A stretch of 64,000 bases of DNA from Colwellia sp. BRX10-3 (GCF_014077505.1 NZ_JACGWA010000001.1:620001-684000); one strand, 5' to 3'. Positions 20,069 to 30,673 are shown, counted from the stretch's first letter. Program-made: numbers and translations. The notes: generated by a model from the sequence alone, not told the origin.

Positions 20069-21468
20069 TATGCCTGCTCCTGCATAGTCTGACTGTTATG
20101 CCATTGAATAATGTCAGCTACTACGTATTCCATATGAGCACTGCGCGAACCTTTTACTAAAATAGTCACTTGCTGTTCTTCACCCTGAAGTAACTGCTGT
20201 AATCGTGACAATAATTTATCTTTACTACTAAAATGTTGAGCCAGTGTCTCTTGTCCTTGATAAAAGGCATCAGAAGCATTTTGACTTAATACGCCTAAGG
20301 TCAACAAATCGTCAATATTCTTATTTTTAGCATGTTCGCCAACTTGTTGATGATAACGACGAGCTTCTCCGCCTAATTCACCCATATCGCCTAGAATAAG
20401 AATTCTACGACCTGAATAACTTGCCAATAAGTCTGACGCTGCATTGATTGATTCGACGTTAGCATTATAGGTATCGTCAATTAATTTAGTGTTGCTATCA
20501 AGTTGATGTAAATTCAAGCGCCCTTTAACCTCAGCCATTTCAGCTAAGCCTAAACGAATATCTCCTAAACTCGCACCAAACTCTAATGCGATAGTCGCTG
20601 CCGCCACTGCATTGCAGACGTTATGATGTCCTGGCACAGTTAGTGCGATCTCAACGCTGCCAATTGGGGTCGTTAAGGTAAAATTCGCACAGCCATTGTC
20701 ATCTAAAACTTCTTGATGACTGTAACAATCTGCGATGTCTTTACAGGAAAATCGCAGCACTTTTTTATCCGTTAAGCGCCATTGCCATTTATCAGCCCAC
20801 TGTGTGTCTTGGTTATATATCGCAACACCACCAGCATTTAAGCCAGAAAAAATTTCACCTTTTGCGCGCGCCACGCCACATAAATCGCCGAAACCTTCTA
20901 AGTGAGCAGCAGCAATATTATTAATAATGGCGACATCAGGTTTAACCAGTGCTGAGGTATAAGCAATTTCACCAATGTGATTAGCGCCTAATTCCACCAC
21001 TGCAAAGTCATGTTTTTCTTCTAATCGTAATAAAGTCAGTGGCACACCAATATCGTTATTAAAATTTCCTTTTGTCGCCAGTACATTGCCTAAGCGATTT
21101 AAAATCGCAGCAACCATTTCTTTTACGGTGGTTTTACCACTGCTACCGGTTATCGCAACCGTTTTAGGCGCTACTTTTGCTTTTACATAAGCGCCAATTT
21201 CGCCTAATGCCCTATGCGTATCTTCAACGACGATTTGCGAAATAGTAAGATCATCTTGTGCTTTTTGGACAATAACAGCGCTACAGCCGAGTTCACTGGC
21301 TTGCGTTAAAAACTTATGGCCATCAAAGTTTGGCCCTTGCAATGCTAAGAAAACATCACCGGCTTTTAATGCACGGCTATCAGTACTAATGGCGTTAATT
21401 GTTAAATTTTCACCTATTAATTGGCCATTAATAGCTTTTGATAGTTCGTTTAAGGTTAACGAGATCAT
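20068..21468 (-). CDS. murF: UDP-MurNAc-tripeptide--D-Ala-D-Ala ligase MurF
   Basis: MurF attaches D-Ala-D-Ala and so completes the UDP-MurNAc-pentapeptide. In 466 residues it shows the N-terminal MurE/F-like domain ([17 protein letters not shown]), the P-loop [27 protein letters not shown], and the C-terminal region ([34 protein letters not shown]). It overlaps murE by 4 bp and mraY by one base. Confidence 0.97.
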   Translation of the reverse strand: MISLTLNELSKAINGQLIGENLTINAISTDSRALKAGDVFLALQGPNFDGHKFLTQASELGCSAVIVQKAQDDLTISQIVVEDTHRALGEIGAYVKAKVAPKTVAITGSSGKTTVKEMVAAILNRLGNVLATKGNFNNDIGVPLTLLRLEEKHDFAVVELGANHIGEIAYTSALVKPDVAIINNIAAAHLEGFGDLCGVARAKGEIFSGLNAGGVAIYNQDTQWADKWQWRLTDKKVLRFSCKDIADCYSHQEVLDDNGCANFTLTTPIGSVEIALTVPGHHNVCNAVAAATIALEFGASLGDIRLGLAEMAEVKGRLNLHQLDSNTKLIDDTYNANVESINAASDLLASYSGRRILILGDMGELGGEARRYHQQVGEHAKNKNIDDLLTLGVLSQNASDAFYQGQETLAQHFSSKDKLLSRLQQLLQGEEQQVTILVKGSRSAHMEYVVADIIQWHNSQTMQEQA

Positions 21469-23075
21469 ACCGTTACCTCTTTTTTTGATGTATAAAATTC
21501 TTTCACTACAGCGCGTTCATCATAATGGCGTTTTTCATTGCCAAAAATAATGGTGTCTTCATGACCTTTTCCGGCACAAAGCACGACATCATCGGCAGCG
21601 GCTTGTGTTAATGCTGTTAAAACGGCGGTTTTTCTATCTAATATTTTATCAAAGCGGGTTGTTTTTCCTAAGCCTGCAATAATATCTGCGGCTATGGCAT
21701 CAGGGTCTTCGCTGCGAGGATTGTCGTTAGTAATGATAATTCTGTCAGCTTTACTTTCAGCCACTTTAGCCATTAGTGCTCGTTTGCCCACATCACGATC
21801 GCCACCGCAGCCAAATACTAGCCATAATTTGCCGTGACAATGTAAGCGACAAGCATCTAACGCGCTAGCCAATGCATCAGGGGTATGAGCGTAATCGACT
21901 ACAGCCGTAGGTTTTCCTGATGACGAAAATGCTTCCATGCGGCCAATAATGGGTACAAGTTGCGTGATTGCTTTGGCAATAGTAGCAAGGTCAATGTTTT
22001 CGACCATTAACACAGCAATGGCGGCCAGAAGATTTTCAACATTAAAGTCACCTAACAGCTGGCTTTTAATTTCACATTCACCCTGCTCGGTAACCAGCTG
22101 AAAACTAACCCCGTTGGCATGATGTTTGACATTCAAAGCTTGTACGAAGTAGGTATATTCAGCAATATGTTTATCTCGACCATAAACCACAACCGCTTGT
22201 GCTTTTGGCCAATTTTCTAGCCAGCTTTGCGCTTGCTTATCATCGCCGTTAATTACGGCAACTTGCTTATTATCGCCAGTAAATATTTCCTGTTTCGCCG
22301 CGGCATATGCAGACATGGTCTGATGATAATCTAAATGATCGCGGCTTAAATTTGTAAACACGGCGGTATTGAATAATGTCGCACTAACGCGTTTTTGCGC
22401 CAAGGCGTGTGATGACACTTCCATCGCAACATCAGTGATATTTTGTTCAATAAACAACGCCAATAATTGATGCAACTCTGTCGCACCGGGCGTAGTGTTT
22501 TCAATGGTTTGCAATTGCGCTAGTTTGCCTGCGCCATTGGTGCCAATAACAGCACAATCTTTCTGACAATAATCGAGTAAGTTAGCAATAATTTGGCTAG
22601 TGCTAGTTTTTCCATTGGTGCCAGTAATGCCAATAATATTTAATGACTTTTGTGGTTCACCATAAAACGCTTTTGCAACATTAAATAAATTATCGTTAAG
22701 CTGGAAATAACTTAATACCGGTGTTTGAGAACCAGACGCCTGTTCAAACCATGTCAATTGTCCATGCTCTGATAGTGCAGTGGTTTCTTGCAATATCATC
22801 GCGCAATTTGCAGATATTGCTTGTGCAACATATTCACGTCCGTCGCGTAAGCTACCAATAACCGCGCAGAATACATCACCGGCACTTAATGCTCGTGTGT
22901 CGTTAACTAAGTTAGCTTTCTCAGAGACTGATTGCTGACTAAAATTTGCTTTGAATTGCGCTTCTAATTGTGAGGTATCACTCGATGAAAGCGTAATTTT
23001 ACCAAAGCTTAAAACCGCTTCAATAGCGGCAAAGTTTCTTGGTGCGTTAGAAACGTCTAAAGCGTGATCAAACAT
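21465..23075 (-). CDS. murE: UDP-MurNAc-L-Ala-D-Glu--meso-DAP ligase MurE
   Basis: MurE adds the third stem-peptide residue. The DNPR motif (ITNDNPRSEDP) indicates meso-diaminopimelate rather than lysine as substrate. Other marks are ALSAGDVFCAV, the P-loop GITGTNGKTSTS and VDYAHTPDAL. From the ATG at 23075 it has 536 residues, some 40 more than E. coli MurE; the extra length lies partly in the N-terminal domain. The frame is open to 23102, but 23075 has an AAGGAG sequence at good spacing and overlaps the ftsI end by 8 bp. Confidence 0.96.
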   Translation of the reverse strand: MFDHALDVSNAPRNFAAIEAVLSFGKITLSSSDTSQLEAQFKANFSQQSVSEKANLVNDTRALSAGDVFCAVIGSLRDGREYVAQAISANCAMILQETTALSEHGQLTWFEQASGSQTPVLSYFQLNDNLFNVAKAFYGEPQKSLNIIGITGTNGKTSTSQIIANLLDYCQKDCAVIGTNGAGKLAQLQTIENTTPGATELHQLLALFIEQNITDVAMEVSSHALAQKRVSATLFNTAVFTNLSRDHLDYHQTMSAYAAAKQEIFTGDNKQVAVINGDDKQAQSWLENWPKAQAVVVYGRDKHIAEYTYFVQALNVKHHANGVSFQLVTEQGECEIKSQLLGDFNVENLLAAIAVLMVENIDLATIAKAITQLVPIIGRMEAFSSSGKPTAVVDYAHTPDALASALDACRLHCHGKLWLVFGCGGDRDVGKRALMAKVAESKADRIIITNDNPRSEDPDAIAADIIAGLGKTTRFDKILDRKTAVLTALTQAAADDVVLCAGKGHEDTIIFGNEKRHYDERAVVKEFYTSKKEVTV

Positions 23076-24825
23076 GGTCACGCTCCTTAGGTATACTTTC
23101 AACTTTTTGCTCTGTTTTCACAGAGGTCACTCGCGTGTTCGCATCGGGCGGTACATTGAGCAGCCGCAGCGTGCCCTTCATAATTCGGGAAAAAACTGGC
23201 GCGGCCACTTCACCGCCATGATATAAATCGCCACCAGGATCATCAATCACCACCACCACCGCAATTTCGGGATCTGAAATCGGTGCTACCCCAGCAAATA
23301 AACCAACATAGTCATTACCATAACCACCGGCAAACGCTTTAATCGCTGTACCGCTTTTACCGCCTACGCGGTAACCATCAACTTTTGCTACCGTATAATG
23401 TTGATTAACAACATTTTCTAGCATTTCCACGACATTTTGACTATTTTTAGCAGAAAAAATACGTTCATGTTTTTGCTTAGCTAGCGATTGCGCGTCTTGT
23501 TTTAAAATTGTTAAGGGTGTTTTAATACCGCCATTCGCTAGTGTTGTGTAAAAACGCGCCAACTGAATCGGGGTAATTGCCACCCCGTGACCCCATGATA
23601 ATGTCGCTAATTCAAATTTTGACCAACGCGCTCGGTCATGCATCATGCCTGAACTTTCACCGACAAGACCGGTACCGGTTTCTTCAGAAAATCCCGCGTC
23701 AAAAAATTTATCAATCAGGTAATTTTTTGGGACTGATAAAGCCAACTTAGTGGTACCCATATTAGAAGAATGAACCAATAATTCTGATAAGGTAATTTTG
23801 CCAAGATAACGAGGATCAGAAACACGACTGCCACCTAAGCGCATCCAACCAGGGTAGGTATCAATAATACTGTCTTTTTTTACGCTGCCAAATTCCAAGG
23901 CCGTTAATACTGTTAGCGGTTTCATGGTCGAACCCGGCTCATAAATATCAGTAATAGCGCGGTTACGAAAGCGATGTATAGCAACACCAGAGCGATTATT
24001 TGGGTTATAAGAAGGGCTGTTAACCAGTGCTAATACTTCACCTGTATTAACATTAGTAACCACTGCTGAGCCTGATGTAGCTTTAAATGCTTTAACCGCG
24101 CCTTTTAACTCACGATAAGCCAGTGCTTGAATACGTTGGTCGATACTCAAAGTGATTGTTTTAGGTTGTGTTGACGCTTTTACTGATAAAATTTCTATCT
24201 TGCGACCTTTGGCGTCTTTACGATATTTTTTCTCACCGTCTTCACCGGTTAGCAATTGATCATAAACTCGCTCAACCCCTTCAATACCTTTGTCATCAAC
24301 ATTGGTGAAACCAACAAGATGGGCACTTATTTCACCCGCAGGATAAAAACGCTTAGATTCTTTACGTAAATGAATACCAGGGATTTTCAATTCTTGAATA
24401 TACTTGGCCATTGCCGGTGCGACTTTGCGTTCAATGTAAACGAAACGTTTACCTGGATTTTTAGTGACCCTAACTTTTAGCTTATTAACGTCTTGACCCA
24501 ATACATCAGCCAACGCCTGCCAATGCTTTGTCATTGACAGAGCATTAGTATCAAAAATTATTTTTGGATCTGCCCACACGGTTTCTACCGGCACACTTAT
24601 GGCTAATTCATGACCATTGCGGTCTACAATTGAGCCACGTTGTACAGTTTTAGTATTGGTACGCAGTGAACGATTGTCGCCCTGCTTTTTTAACATGTCA
24701 GGTTCAAACACTTGAATATAAGCAGTACGCGCCATCAAACCAGCATAAATCAGCACAACAGCAGCTATCACAACGTAAAAACGCCATGCTACTGTTTTAG
24801 GATTATATTGTGCTGGTTTTTTCAT
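23068..24825 (-). CDS. ftsI: Septal transpeptidase FtsI (PBP3)
   Basis: FtsI is the class B penicillin-binding protein that cross-links septal peptidoglycan, working with FtsW. The 585-residue protein has one N-terminal membrane segment (about 14-32), a PBP dimerisation domain (about 55-210), and a transpeptidase domain with the catalytic motifs in order: STMK (in YEPGSTMKPLT), SSN (in VHSSNMGTTKL) and KSGT (in VGGKSGTAIKA). Length matches E. coli FtsI. It lies 21 bp after ftsL. Confidence 0.97.
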   Translation of the reverse strand: MKKPAQYNPKTVAWRFYVVIAAVVLIYAGLMARTAYIQVFEPDMLKKQGDNRSLRTNTKTVQRGSIVDRNGHELAISVPVETVWADPKIIFDTNALSMTKHWQALADVLGQDVNKLKVRVTKNPGKRFVYIERKVAPAMAKYIQELKIPGIHLRKESKRFYPAGEISAHLVGFTNVDDKGIEGVERVYDQLLTGEDGEKKYRKDAKGRKIEILSVKASTQPKTITLSIDQRIQALAYRELKGAVKAFKATSGSAVVTNVNTGEVLALVNSPSYNPNNRSGVAIHRFRNRAITDIYEPGSTMKPLTVLTALEFGSVKKDSIIDTYPGWMRLGGSRVSDPRYLGKITLSELLVHSSNMGTTKLALSVPKNYLIDKFFDAGFSEETGTGLVGESSGMMHDRARWSKFELATLSWGHGVAITPIQLARFYTTLANGGIKTPLTILKQDAQSLAKQKHERIFSAKNSQNVVEMLENVVNQHYTVAKVDGYRVGGKSGTAIKAFAGGYGNDYVGLFAGVAPISDPEIAVVVVIDDPGGDLYHGGEVAAPVFSRIMKGTLRLLNVPPDANTRVTSVKTEQKVESIPKERDHV

Positions 24826-24846
24826 TGCCCTACTCGTGGTAATAAA

Positions 24847-25161
24847 TCATTGTAATTTAATAATAATTTCCGAGCTTGCATCTGGCCTTGTCATATTCAG
24901 TTGCTTTTCTGCGCTGCTTTCGATGGCGCTATGCTCGGCTAAGCTATTCTGTTCTAGTAACAAGTTACGCCATTCAATTTCTAAGGCATCGCGCTCGGTT
25001 AATAACACTTCAATTTTACTGGTTGTCTGTCGATTTAAATGGGTAAAGTAAATTACCGAAAACGCTGAGAGCAAAACCAATAATAAAATGCCGTAGATAA
25101 CTAAATGGCGTTGAATGTCATGCCAAATATCAAGTGTTAACACAACTTTTTGGGTTGCCAT
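24847..25161 (-). CDS. ftsL: Cell division protein FtsL
   Basis: A 104-residue bitopic membrane protein. It has a short cytoplasmic N-terminus, one membrane segment (about residues 18-38), and a periplasmic heptad-rich stretch (KIEVLLTERDALEIEWRNLL) ending in MTRPD. FtsL forms a coiled-coil complex with FtsB and FtsQ that activates FtsWI. Sequence conservation in this family is low, so the call leans on topology, length and the fixed place between rsmH (15 bp away) and ftsI. Confidence 0.93.
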   Translation of the reverse strand: MATQKVVLTLDIWHDIQRHLVIYGILLLVLLSAFSVIYFTHLNRQTTSKIEVLLTERDALEIEWRNLLLEQNSLAEHSAIESSAEKQLNMTRPDASSEIIIKLQ

Positions 25162-25176
25162 ACTAAAGCGCCATAA

Positions 25177-26118
25177 TTAGCGCGCTAGCCTCTGTGCCAC
25201 TCTAAGTACTGAGCTGCGAGAGCGCACATTTTCTTCCACTTCATCTTTTGTTGGCTTTAACTTGCGGCCAATTAAGCTCAAGTTTTTACCTTTATTTAAT
25301 TCTTCTTCACTGATGGGCATACCGCGTGGTACTTTTTTACCTTGCGAGTGCTTTTTCATAAACTGTTTTACTAATCTGTCTTCGAGTGAGTGAAAGCTTA
25401 TGACGACCAAGCGACCATCAGTGGCGAGAACTGACAAAGATGCCGCCAATACTTTCTCAATTTGCTCTAACTCGCTATTGATGTAGATACGAATTGCTTG
25501 AAAACTGCGTGTTGCAGGATGCTTTTTCATCTCTCTTTGTGGTGCAGTTTTCTTAATTAATTGCGCTAATTGCCCAGTGCGTGTCAACGGTGTTACTTCA
25601 CGTTCATCAACAATGGCGTTAGCAATGCGCCAAGCATGTTTTTCTTCGCCAAACGTACGTAGCACCCATGTAATATCTTCAACATCAGCAACCGCTATCC
25701 ATTCGGCTGCTGTTTGGCCACGCGTAGTATCCATACGCATATCAAGCGGGCCATCTTTCATAAAACTAAAGCCGCGTTCTGCTTCATCAAGCTGTGGAGA
25801 TGAAACGCCAAGGTCTAATAAAATACCGTCTATTTTTTCAGTTAACTCATGCTTATCAACAATCATTTGTAAATCAGCAAAACCATGATGTTCGATAATA
25901 AAGCGCGGATCATCGGCATACTTTTCTGCCGCGGCTATTGCTGTTAAATCTCTGTCTATCGCAATCAAGCGCCCGTTTGGCCCTAGATTTTCAAGAATTA
26001 AACCTGAGTGACCGCCACGACCAAAAGTACAGTCGATATAAGTACCTTCTGGTTTTATAGCGAGTCCTGTAATCGACTCGGCAAGCAGAACTGAAATATG
26101 TGCATTATCGTGTTGCAT
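25177..26118 (-). CDS. rsmH: 16S rRNA (cytosine1402-N4)-methyltransferase RsmH
   Basis: RsmH (MraW) methylates N4 of C1402 in the decoding centre of 16S rRNA. The 313-residue product shows the SAM-binding motif ([16 protein letters not shown]), [29 protein letters not shown], and the C-terminal motifs [13 protein letters not shown] and [10 protein letters not shown]. It follows mraZ by 50 bp and precedes ftsL. Length and motifs are standard for the family. Confidence 0.97.
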   Translation of the reverse strand: MQHDNAHISVLLAESITGLAIKPEGTYIDCTFGRGGHSGLILENLGPNGRLIAIDRDLTAIAAAEKYADDPRFIIEHHGFADLQMIVDKHELTEKIDGILLDLGVSSPQLDEAERGFSFMKDGPLDMRMDTTRGQTAAEWIAVADVEDITWVLRTFGEEKHAWRIANAIVDEREVTPLTRTGQLAQLIKKTAPQREMKKHPATRSFQAIRIYINSELEQIEKVLAASLSVLATDGRLVVISFHSLEDRLVKQFMKKHSQGKKVPRGMPISEEELNKGKNLSLIGRKLKPTKDEVEENVRSRSSVLRVAQRLAR

Positions 26119-26168
26119 TATGAGTTTATCGACGCCATCTAGTTATCATTATTTTATTCAACGATTTA

Positions 26169-26627
26169 TCATAAAGATAAATCAAGTAAACGGTCAGTGA
26201 GCTCTATTTCACCTGACTGAATTTTCGCAATGCCTTGCTGCATTTGGTTTTGCCAAGCGCTATCATTCCAGATTTCAAACTTTCTCAACTGACCGACCAA
26301 CATCAAGTTCTTTTCCAAGCCCGCATGTTGTCGCAGTGGTCCATTAATTAATAAGCGGCCACTTTTATCAATTTCGCAATCTGAGGCATTACCTAATATC
26401 ACTTGTTGTAATAATCGCTCTTGTGGATTCATACTCGACAATCCACAAAGTTTTAATTCTATTTCTTCCCATTCGGGTAGCGGGTATAACAATAAACATG
26501 GATGCTGAATATCCACGGTACAGACCATTTTTCCTTGGCAATCGGCAAAGAGCTCCTCGCGATACCGCGTGGGCATCGTAATTCTATTTTTGCTGTCGAG
26601 CGTTATTGCGCTAGTGCCTCTGAACAT
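26169..26627 (-). CDS. mraZ: Transcriptional regulator MraZ
   Basis: MraZ is an AbrB/SpoVT-fold DNA-binding protein that represses its own dcw operon in E. coli. The 152-residue product begins MFRGTSAITLDSKNRITMP and contains two SpoVT-AbrB-like repeats, the second near residues 80-125 (SDCEIDKSGRLLING). It is the first gene of the cluster. Upstream lies a promoter followed by three GTGG repeats with 10-bp periodicity, which fit the known MraZ target and imply autoregulation here. Confidence 0.96.
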   Translation of the reverse strand: MFRGTSAITLDSKNRITMPTRYREELFADCQGKMVCTVDIQHPCLLLYPLPEWEEIELKLCGLSSMNPQERLLQQVILGNASDCEIDKSGRLLINGPLRQHAGLEKNLMLVGQLRKFEIWNDSAWQNQMQQGIAKIQSGEIELTDRLLDLSL

Positions 26628-26659
26628 AATCCACTTTATTGTTTTGGGATCACCTGTGA

Positions 26660-26684
26660 TCCACTAATTCCCACTTTTTCCCAC
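26660..26684 (-). promoter_or_regulatory. MraZ box: three direct repeats, 10-bp period
   Basis: On the minus strand the sequence reads GTGGG-N5-GTGGG-N5-GTGGA (CCAC on the plus strand at 26661, 26671 and 26681). In E. coli MraZ binds three TGGG-type repeats separated by 5 bp. The repeats lie between the predicted promoter and the mraZ start, the right place for autorepression of the dcw operon. Confidence 0.75.
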
Positions 26685-26692
26685 ATTGATAC

Positions 26693-26722
26693 AGTTTAGT
26701 GAGTAAAGCGAACTTATGTCAA
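26693..26722 (-). promoter_or_regulatory. Predicted sigma-70 promoter of the dcw operon
   Basis: On the minus strand there is a perfect -35 TTGACA (26717-26722), an 18-bp spacer and a -10 TAAACT (26693-26698). The expected transcript start falls at about 26686, at the edge of the MraZ repeats. Confidence 0.7.
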
Positions 26723-26903
26723 GCAAAGTTTTCGTAAATCGATCACGCTGAGTGCCTATAAAATAAAGGCTTTGAGGGAAGTGAATGAAATTGTGGGCTT
26801 TTGTGGATCTGTTACCCAATTTAGCCTGAGAAATTAATTATTTTTAGCTAAAAAAGTAATTTTAGTGTCACAAATTAGCGACAATAACGGTGAAGTTGCG
26901 CTA

Positions 26904-28010
26904 TCAGTGGTGTTTATGAACGGCATATAGGTTAAAACGCTCTCCCTTTAACCTAATCGCTAACTTATCCCCTAATACATAAAGTTCTTGGCTATAAAAG
27001 CTCAAGTGTGAAAAGGCTAAGGCAGTATGTTGCTCAATACTGCTCAATAAATAATGATAGCCTTGCTCGGTAACACCAATATGTTCGACGATGACATTAT
27101 CAGGCTGTTGCTGACATAACTCAATATCATTAGGCTTAACAAGTAATTGGTAATTAAGTGTCGTGTTACTACTTTTATCTACTAAAGTGTTAACGAGAGC
27201 ACAGTTGGCTAATTGGCCTATTAAGCTAGAAATAGGTAAATCATTTTTATACGCCTTTAATACGACCGGCAGCCAACTCCCCAGCTGTAAAAAATCAGCC
27301 ACTTGCCAACTATTAGGATGTTGGCAAACCTGTGCAGGTGCACCTATTTGTAATACTTTACCTTGGTGCATAACCGCAATTTTATCAGCAAAAGTAAAAA
27401 CTTCATCTTTGTTGTGAGTAACAAAAATGGCGGTCATACCTAAACGCTTTAATAACTGCCTAATTTCAATCATTAACTCGTTACGTAATCTGGCATCGAT
27501 ATTTGAAAAAGGCTCGTCGAGTAACAGTAAGCTAGGCTGTGGTGCCAATGCACGAGCAATAGCGACTCGCTGCTGCTGTCCACCAGATAATTGATGTGGG
27601 TAACGTTGCCCAAACTCTGCTAATTCGAGTAAAGCCAGTAATTCTTCACAGCGCTTACCTTGTTCTGCTTTGGTTAGTTTTTTCAGGCCAAAGCAAATAT
27701 TTTCATTAACACTTAGATGAGGGAACAACGCATAATCTTGAAATATCATACCGATATTACGTTCTTCAGCCGGCAGCATGTTAGCAATACTTATTTTGAT
27801 TTGCTGATTTTCACTGGTGTTAATTTCGATGGTGCCAGCACTTTGTGCAATAAAACCAGCTAAGGTATTAAGCAAGGTTGTTTTACCACAACCGCTGGGG
27901 CCAACAAGCCCTATTATTTCACCTTTTTGCAGTGATAAATCAACTTGCGATAAAATTACTTTTGATTGTAATTCAACCGCTAAATTTTCAATATTAATAA
28001 GTGGCTTCAC
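26904..28010 (-). CDS. fbpC: Ferric iron ABC transporter, ATP-binding protein
   Basis: The ATPase of an iron(III) importer of the Fbp/Sfu type. The 368-residue protein has Walker A (GPSGCGKTT), the signature LSGGQQQRVAIARAL, Walker B with LLLLDEPFSNID, the H-loop FVTHNKDE, and a C-terminal TOBE-like regulatory extension after about residue 240. It overlaps the permease gene by 4 bp and ends the operon. Specificity for iron is inferred from the substrate-binding protein and permease; the ATPase alone would also fit other polyamine- or sulfate-type importers. Confidence 0.88.
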   Translation of the reverse strand: MKPLINIENLAVELQSKVILSQVDLSLQKGEIIGLVGPSGCGKTTLLNTLAGFIAQSAGTIEINTSENQQIKISIANMLPAEERNIGMIFQDYALFPHLSVNENICFGLKKLTKAEQGKRCEELLALLELAEFGQRYPHQLSGGQQQRVAIARALAPQPSLLLLDEPFSNIDARLRNELMIEIRQLLKRLGMTAIFVTHNKDEVFTFADKIAVMHQGKVLQIGAPAQVCQHPNSWQVADFLQLGSWLPVVLKAYKNDLPISSLIGQLANCALVNTLVDKSSNTTLNYQLLVKPNDIELCQQQPDNVIVEHIGVTEQGYHYLLSSIEQHTALAFSHLSFYSQELYVLGDKLAIRLKGERFNLYAVHKHH

Positions 28011-29635
28011 TTGCTGTCCTTCTGGCGGTTAAGAAAAATAATAGGTAATAAACCAAACAACACAATTAAGATAGCGCCTAACGCGCCTTGTTCTAAGCGT
28101 TCATCAGAAATAAGCTGATATATCTGGGTACTTAATGTTTCAAAGTTAAAAGGTCTTAATAACAATACCGCAGGTAACTCTTTCATGGCTTCAACAAACA
28201 CTAACAACCAAGCCACTAGAATAGATGATTTTAATAGCGGTAAATGTACACGAAAAATAGTCGATAGGGTTTTTACACCTAAACTTCCTGGCGCTAAATC
28301 AAGTGACTTAGGGATTTGACCAATACCTGCGTTAATTGTGCCATTAGCGATGGCTGAAAAGCGCACCACAAAGGCAAAAACGATGGCAAATATCGTACCT
28401 GATAGAATTAACCCAGGGGCTTTAAAATCAAACGCTTTGGCAACGTCGTTAATAGCATGATCTAATGGGCCAAAAGTGGCTAACATCGCCATAGCAAGCA
28501 CTGTACCTGGAATGGCATAACCAAAACCAGAAATTTGCAGTGGTATCATACGAGCGCGACTTTGATGTAAACGTTGAAATAAAGCCAGCATTAGTGCAAT
28601 TAATGTGGCGATGGTGGCACTATAAGTCGCAATTTTGATACTGTTTTTGCCCGTAGCTATTAAGGCAACAAGCTGATTGTAGTCGGCATAATCGACAGCC
28701 ATTGCTAGCAATAAAATAACCGGTAACAAAAAACCAGAAAAAACTAAAAACCAACAAAATATACTGGCAATTATTTGCTGAGCAAAAGAGAGTTGCTTGC
28801 GCTCATGTTCTGTATTGGGTCGGCTAGATTGATGGCGTTGTCCTGCTCTAGCCCGTTGCTCGGCAACCACGATAAATAAAATAAACAGCATCAGCACACT
28901 GGCTATGGCATTTGCCGCGGCAAAATCGCTGTAACCCAGCCAAGTATCGTAAATAGCCGTCGTTAAGGTATTAACAGCAAAGTATTGCACGGTGGCAAAG
29001 TCGGCCAATGTTTCCATGGTGACGAGTGCTAATGACACCGCAATGGCTGGGCGAGCTAAAGGTAAGGCCACTTGGTAAAAACTTTGTCGCTCCGTGCAGC
29101 CCAATAACCGACTTGCTCTTAACAGGTTTCGGTCTTGTTGCTCAAAAGCAGTACGTGTCAGCATGTAGACGTAAGGAAACAATACCAGTGCAATAACAAC
29201 CGCCGCACCGCCTATGGTTCTAATATCAAAGAAGTAATAATCATTGGGAGATTGCCAATCAAACCAAGCACGTAATAAACGTTGCACAGGGCCGGCATAA
29301 TCAAATAAATCGGTATATAAATAAGCCACCAGATAGGCAGGCATTGCCAAAGGTAACATCAGTAACCATCTTAACTGCTTGCCCATAACAATATTAGTTT
29401 GACTAATAAGGGCGGCAGCCGGTACACCAAAGCAAAATGACAGCAAAGCCACCAATACACCAAGCACTAACGTATTACGAATATACTCAGGTAATACCGT
29501 AGCCCATAAATGCGTAAAAAGATCGCTAGAGGTATTAATGCTCCCCCATAACATCACCACAATTGGCGACATTAATGCTAAGGCAAAAAACCAGCTGAAA
29601 AACTTCCAACTGGTATTTTTGTTACCGGTAAGCAC
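28007..29635 (-). CDS. fbpB: Ferric iron ABC transporter, permease
   Basis: A 542-residue inner-membrane permease made of two fused BPD-type transport domains with about 12 membrane segments. An EAA-like loop is visible in each half (around RASRLLGCTERQSFYQVALPL and LDLAPGSLGVKTLSTIFRVH). This two-domain form is typical of FbpB/SfuB ferric permeases. It begins 24 bp after the binding-protein gene and overlaps the ATPase gene, so the three form one operon. Confidence 0.9.
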   Translation of the reverse strand: MLTGNKNTSWKFFSWFFALALMSPIVVMLWGSINTSSDLFTHLWATVLPEYIRNTLVLGVLVALLSFCFGVPAAALISQTNIVMGKQLRWLLMLPLAMPAYLVAYLYTDLFDYAGPVQRLLRAWFDWQSPNDYYFFDIRTIGGAAVVIALVLFPYVYMLTRTAFEQQDRNLLRASRLLGCTERQSFYQVALPLARPAIAVSLALVTMETLADFATVQYFAVNTLTTAIYDTWLGYSDFAAANAIASVLMLFILFIVVAEQRARAGQRHQSSRPNTEHERKQLSFAQQIIASIFCWFLVFSGFLLPVILLLAMAVDYADYNQLVALIATGKNSIKIATYSATIATLIALMLALFQRLHQSRARMIPLQISGFGYAIPGTVLAMAMLATFGPLDHAINDVAKAFDFKAPGLILSGTIFAIVFAFVVRFSAIANGTINAGIGQIPKSLDLAPGSLGVKTLSTIFRVHLPLLKSSILVAWLLVFVEAMKELPAVLLLRPFNFETLSTQIYQLISDERLEQGALGAILIVLFGLLPIIFLNRQKDSK

Positions 29636-29659
29636 GAGTTGCGATCTTAATGATAATGG

Positions 29660-30673
29660 TTATAAATCAAATTGTGCTTTATCTAGCAAAATCAAAGCGG
29701 TTTTTCTTTGTTTAGCGATAGTTTCAAGTGATAAATTATCGGCTTTAAATTGCCCCCAAGAAGCCACTAATTTAGAAGGTTCGACTCCTGGACGCACTGG
29801 ATATTCCATATTGGTTTCTGCATACATTTTTTGTGCAGGCGCTGACACTAAAAAGTTCATTAAAGCCAATGCATTAGCTTTATTAGGCGCATATTTGGCC
29901 ATAGCCATTCCAGAAATATTGACATGGGCACCACGATTACTTTGATTAGGGAAATTAATATAAACAGCGTCAGCCCAGACCTTTTGTTTTTCATCTTTTA
30001 GCATATTGCCAAAGTAATAACTGTTGCCTAATGATATGTCACATAAGTTTTGGTGAATAGCTTGCACTTGTGCGCGATCACTACCTTGGGGTTTACGCGC
30101 TAAATTAGCTTTAACTTTTTGTAGCCAGGTTAGCGTGTATGCTTCACCGTGTTCTGCGATCATAGACGCGACTAATGCAACATTGTAAGGATGCTTACCA
30201 CTGCGAGTACAAATTTTACCTTGATACTTTTCATCAGCAAGGTCTTCATAATTAAAATCAATTTCACCTAATCTTTTTGCTGAGTAAATATTACGAACGC
30301 GTGTCGTCAGCGCATACCAAGTATTGTCCAATGCTTTATATTGCGCTGGAATTGCTTCAGTCAGCTCAGTAGATTCAGCTGCTTGCAGTAAGTCTTTTTC
30401 TTTTAATTCAATTAAACGACTAATATCAGTGGTTAATAAAATATCAGCGGGGCTATATTCACCTTCACGTGCCAGTCGTTCAGCCATACCTTGTTTTGCA
30501 AAAACTACATTAACCTTAATGCCAGTTTCTTTAGTGAACTCATTAAATAAAGGTTCAACCAAAAACGGTTGACGGTAAGAGTAAACATTCACATCGTCAT
30601 TTGCTGCTACATGAATACTTGCACCTAAAAGTGCGACGAAAACAAAAGAAGAAAACCAGATTTTATGCAACAT
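29660..30673 (-). CDS. fbpA: Ferric iron-binding periplasmic protein
   Basis: A 337-residue periplasmic substrate-binding protein of the FbpA/FutA/IdiA class. A signal peptide covers residues 1-24 and ends in IHVAA. The mature protein begins NDDVNVYSYRQPFLVEPLF, as in iron-binding members. The adjacent tyrosines in LGNSYYFGN match the Tyr pair that binds Fe(III) in FbpA. It is the first gene of a three-gene operon. A good promoter and a Fur-box-like sequence lie upstream, which supports iron regulation. Confidence 0.92.
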   Translation of the reverse strand: MLHKIWFSSFVFVALLGASIHVAANDDVNVYSYRQPFLVEPLFNEFTKETGIKVNVVFAKQGMAERLAREGEYSPADILLTTDISRLIELKEKDLLQAAESTELTEAIPAQYKALDNTWYALTTRVRNIYSAKRLGEIDFNYEDLADEKYQGKICTRSGKHPYNVALVASMIAEHGEAYTLTWLQKVKANLARKPQGSDRAQVQAIHQNLCDISLGNSYYFGNMLKDEKQKVWADAVYINFPNQSNRGAHVNISGMAMAKYAPNKANALALMNFLVSAPAQKMYAETNMEYPVRPGVEPSKLVASWGQFKADNLSLETIAKQRKTALILLDKAQFDL

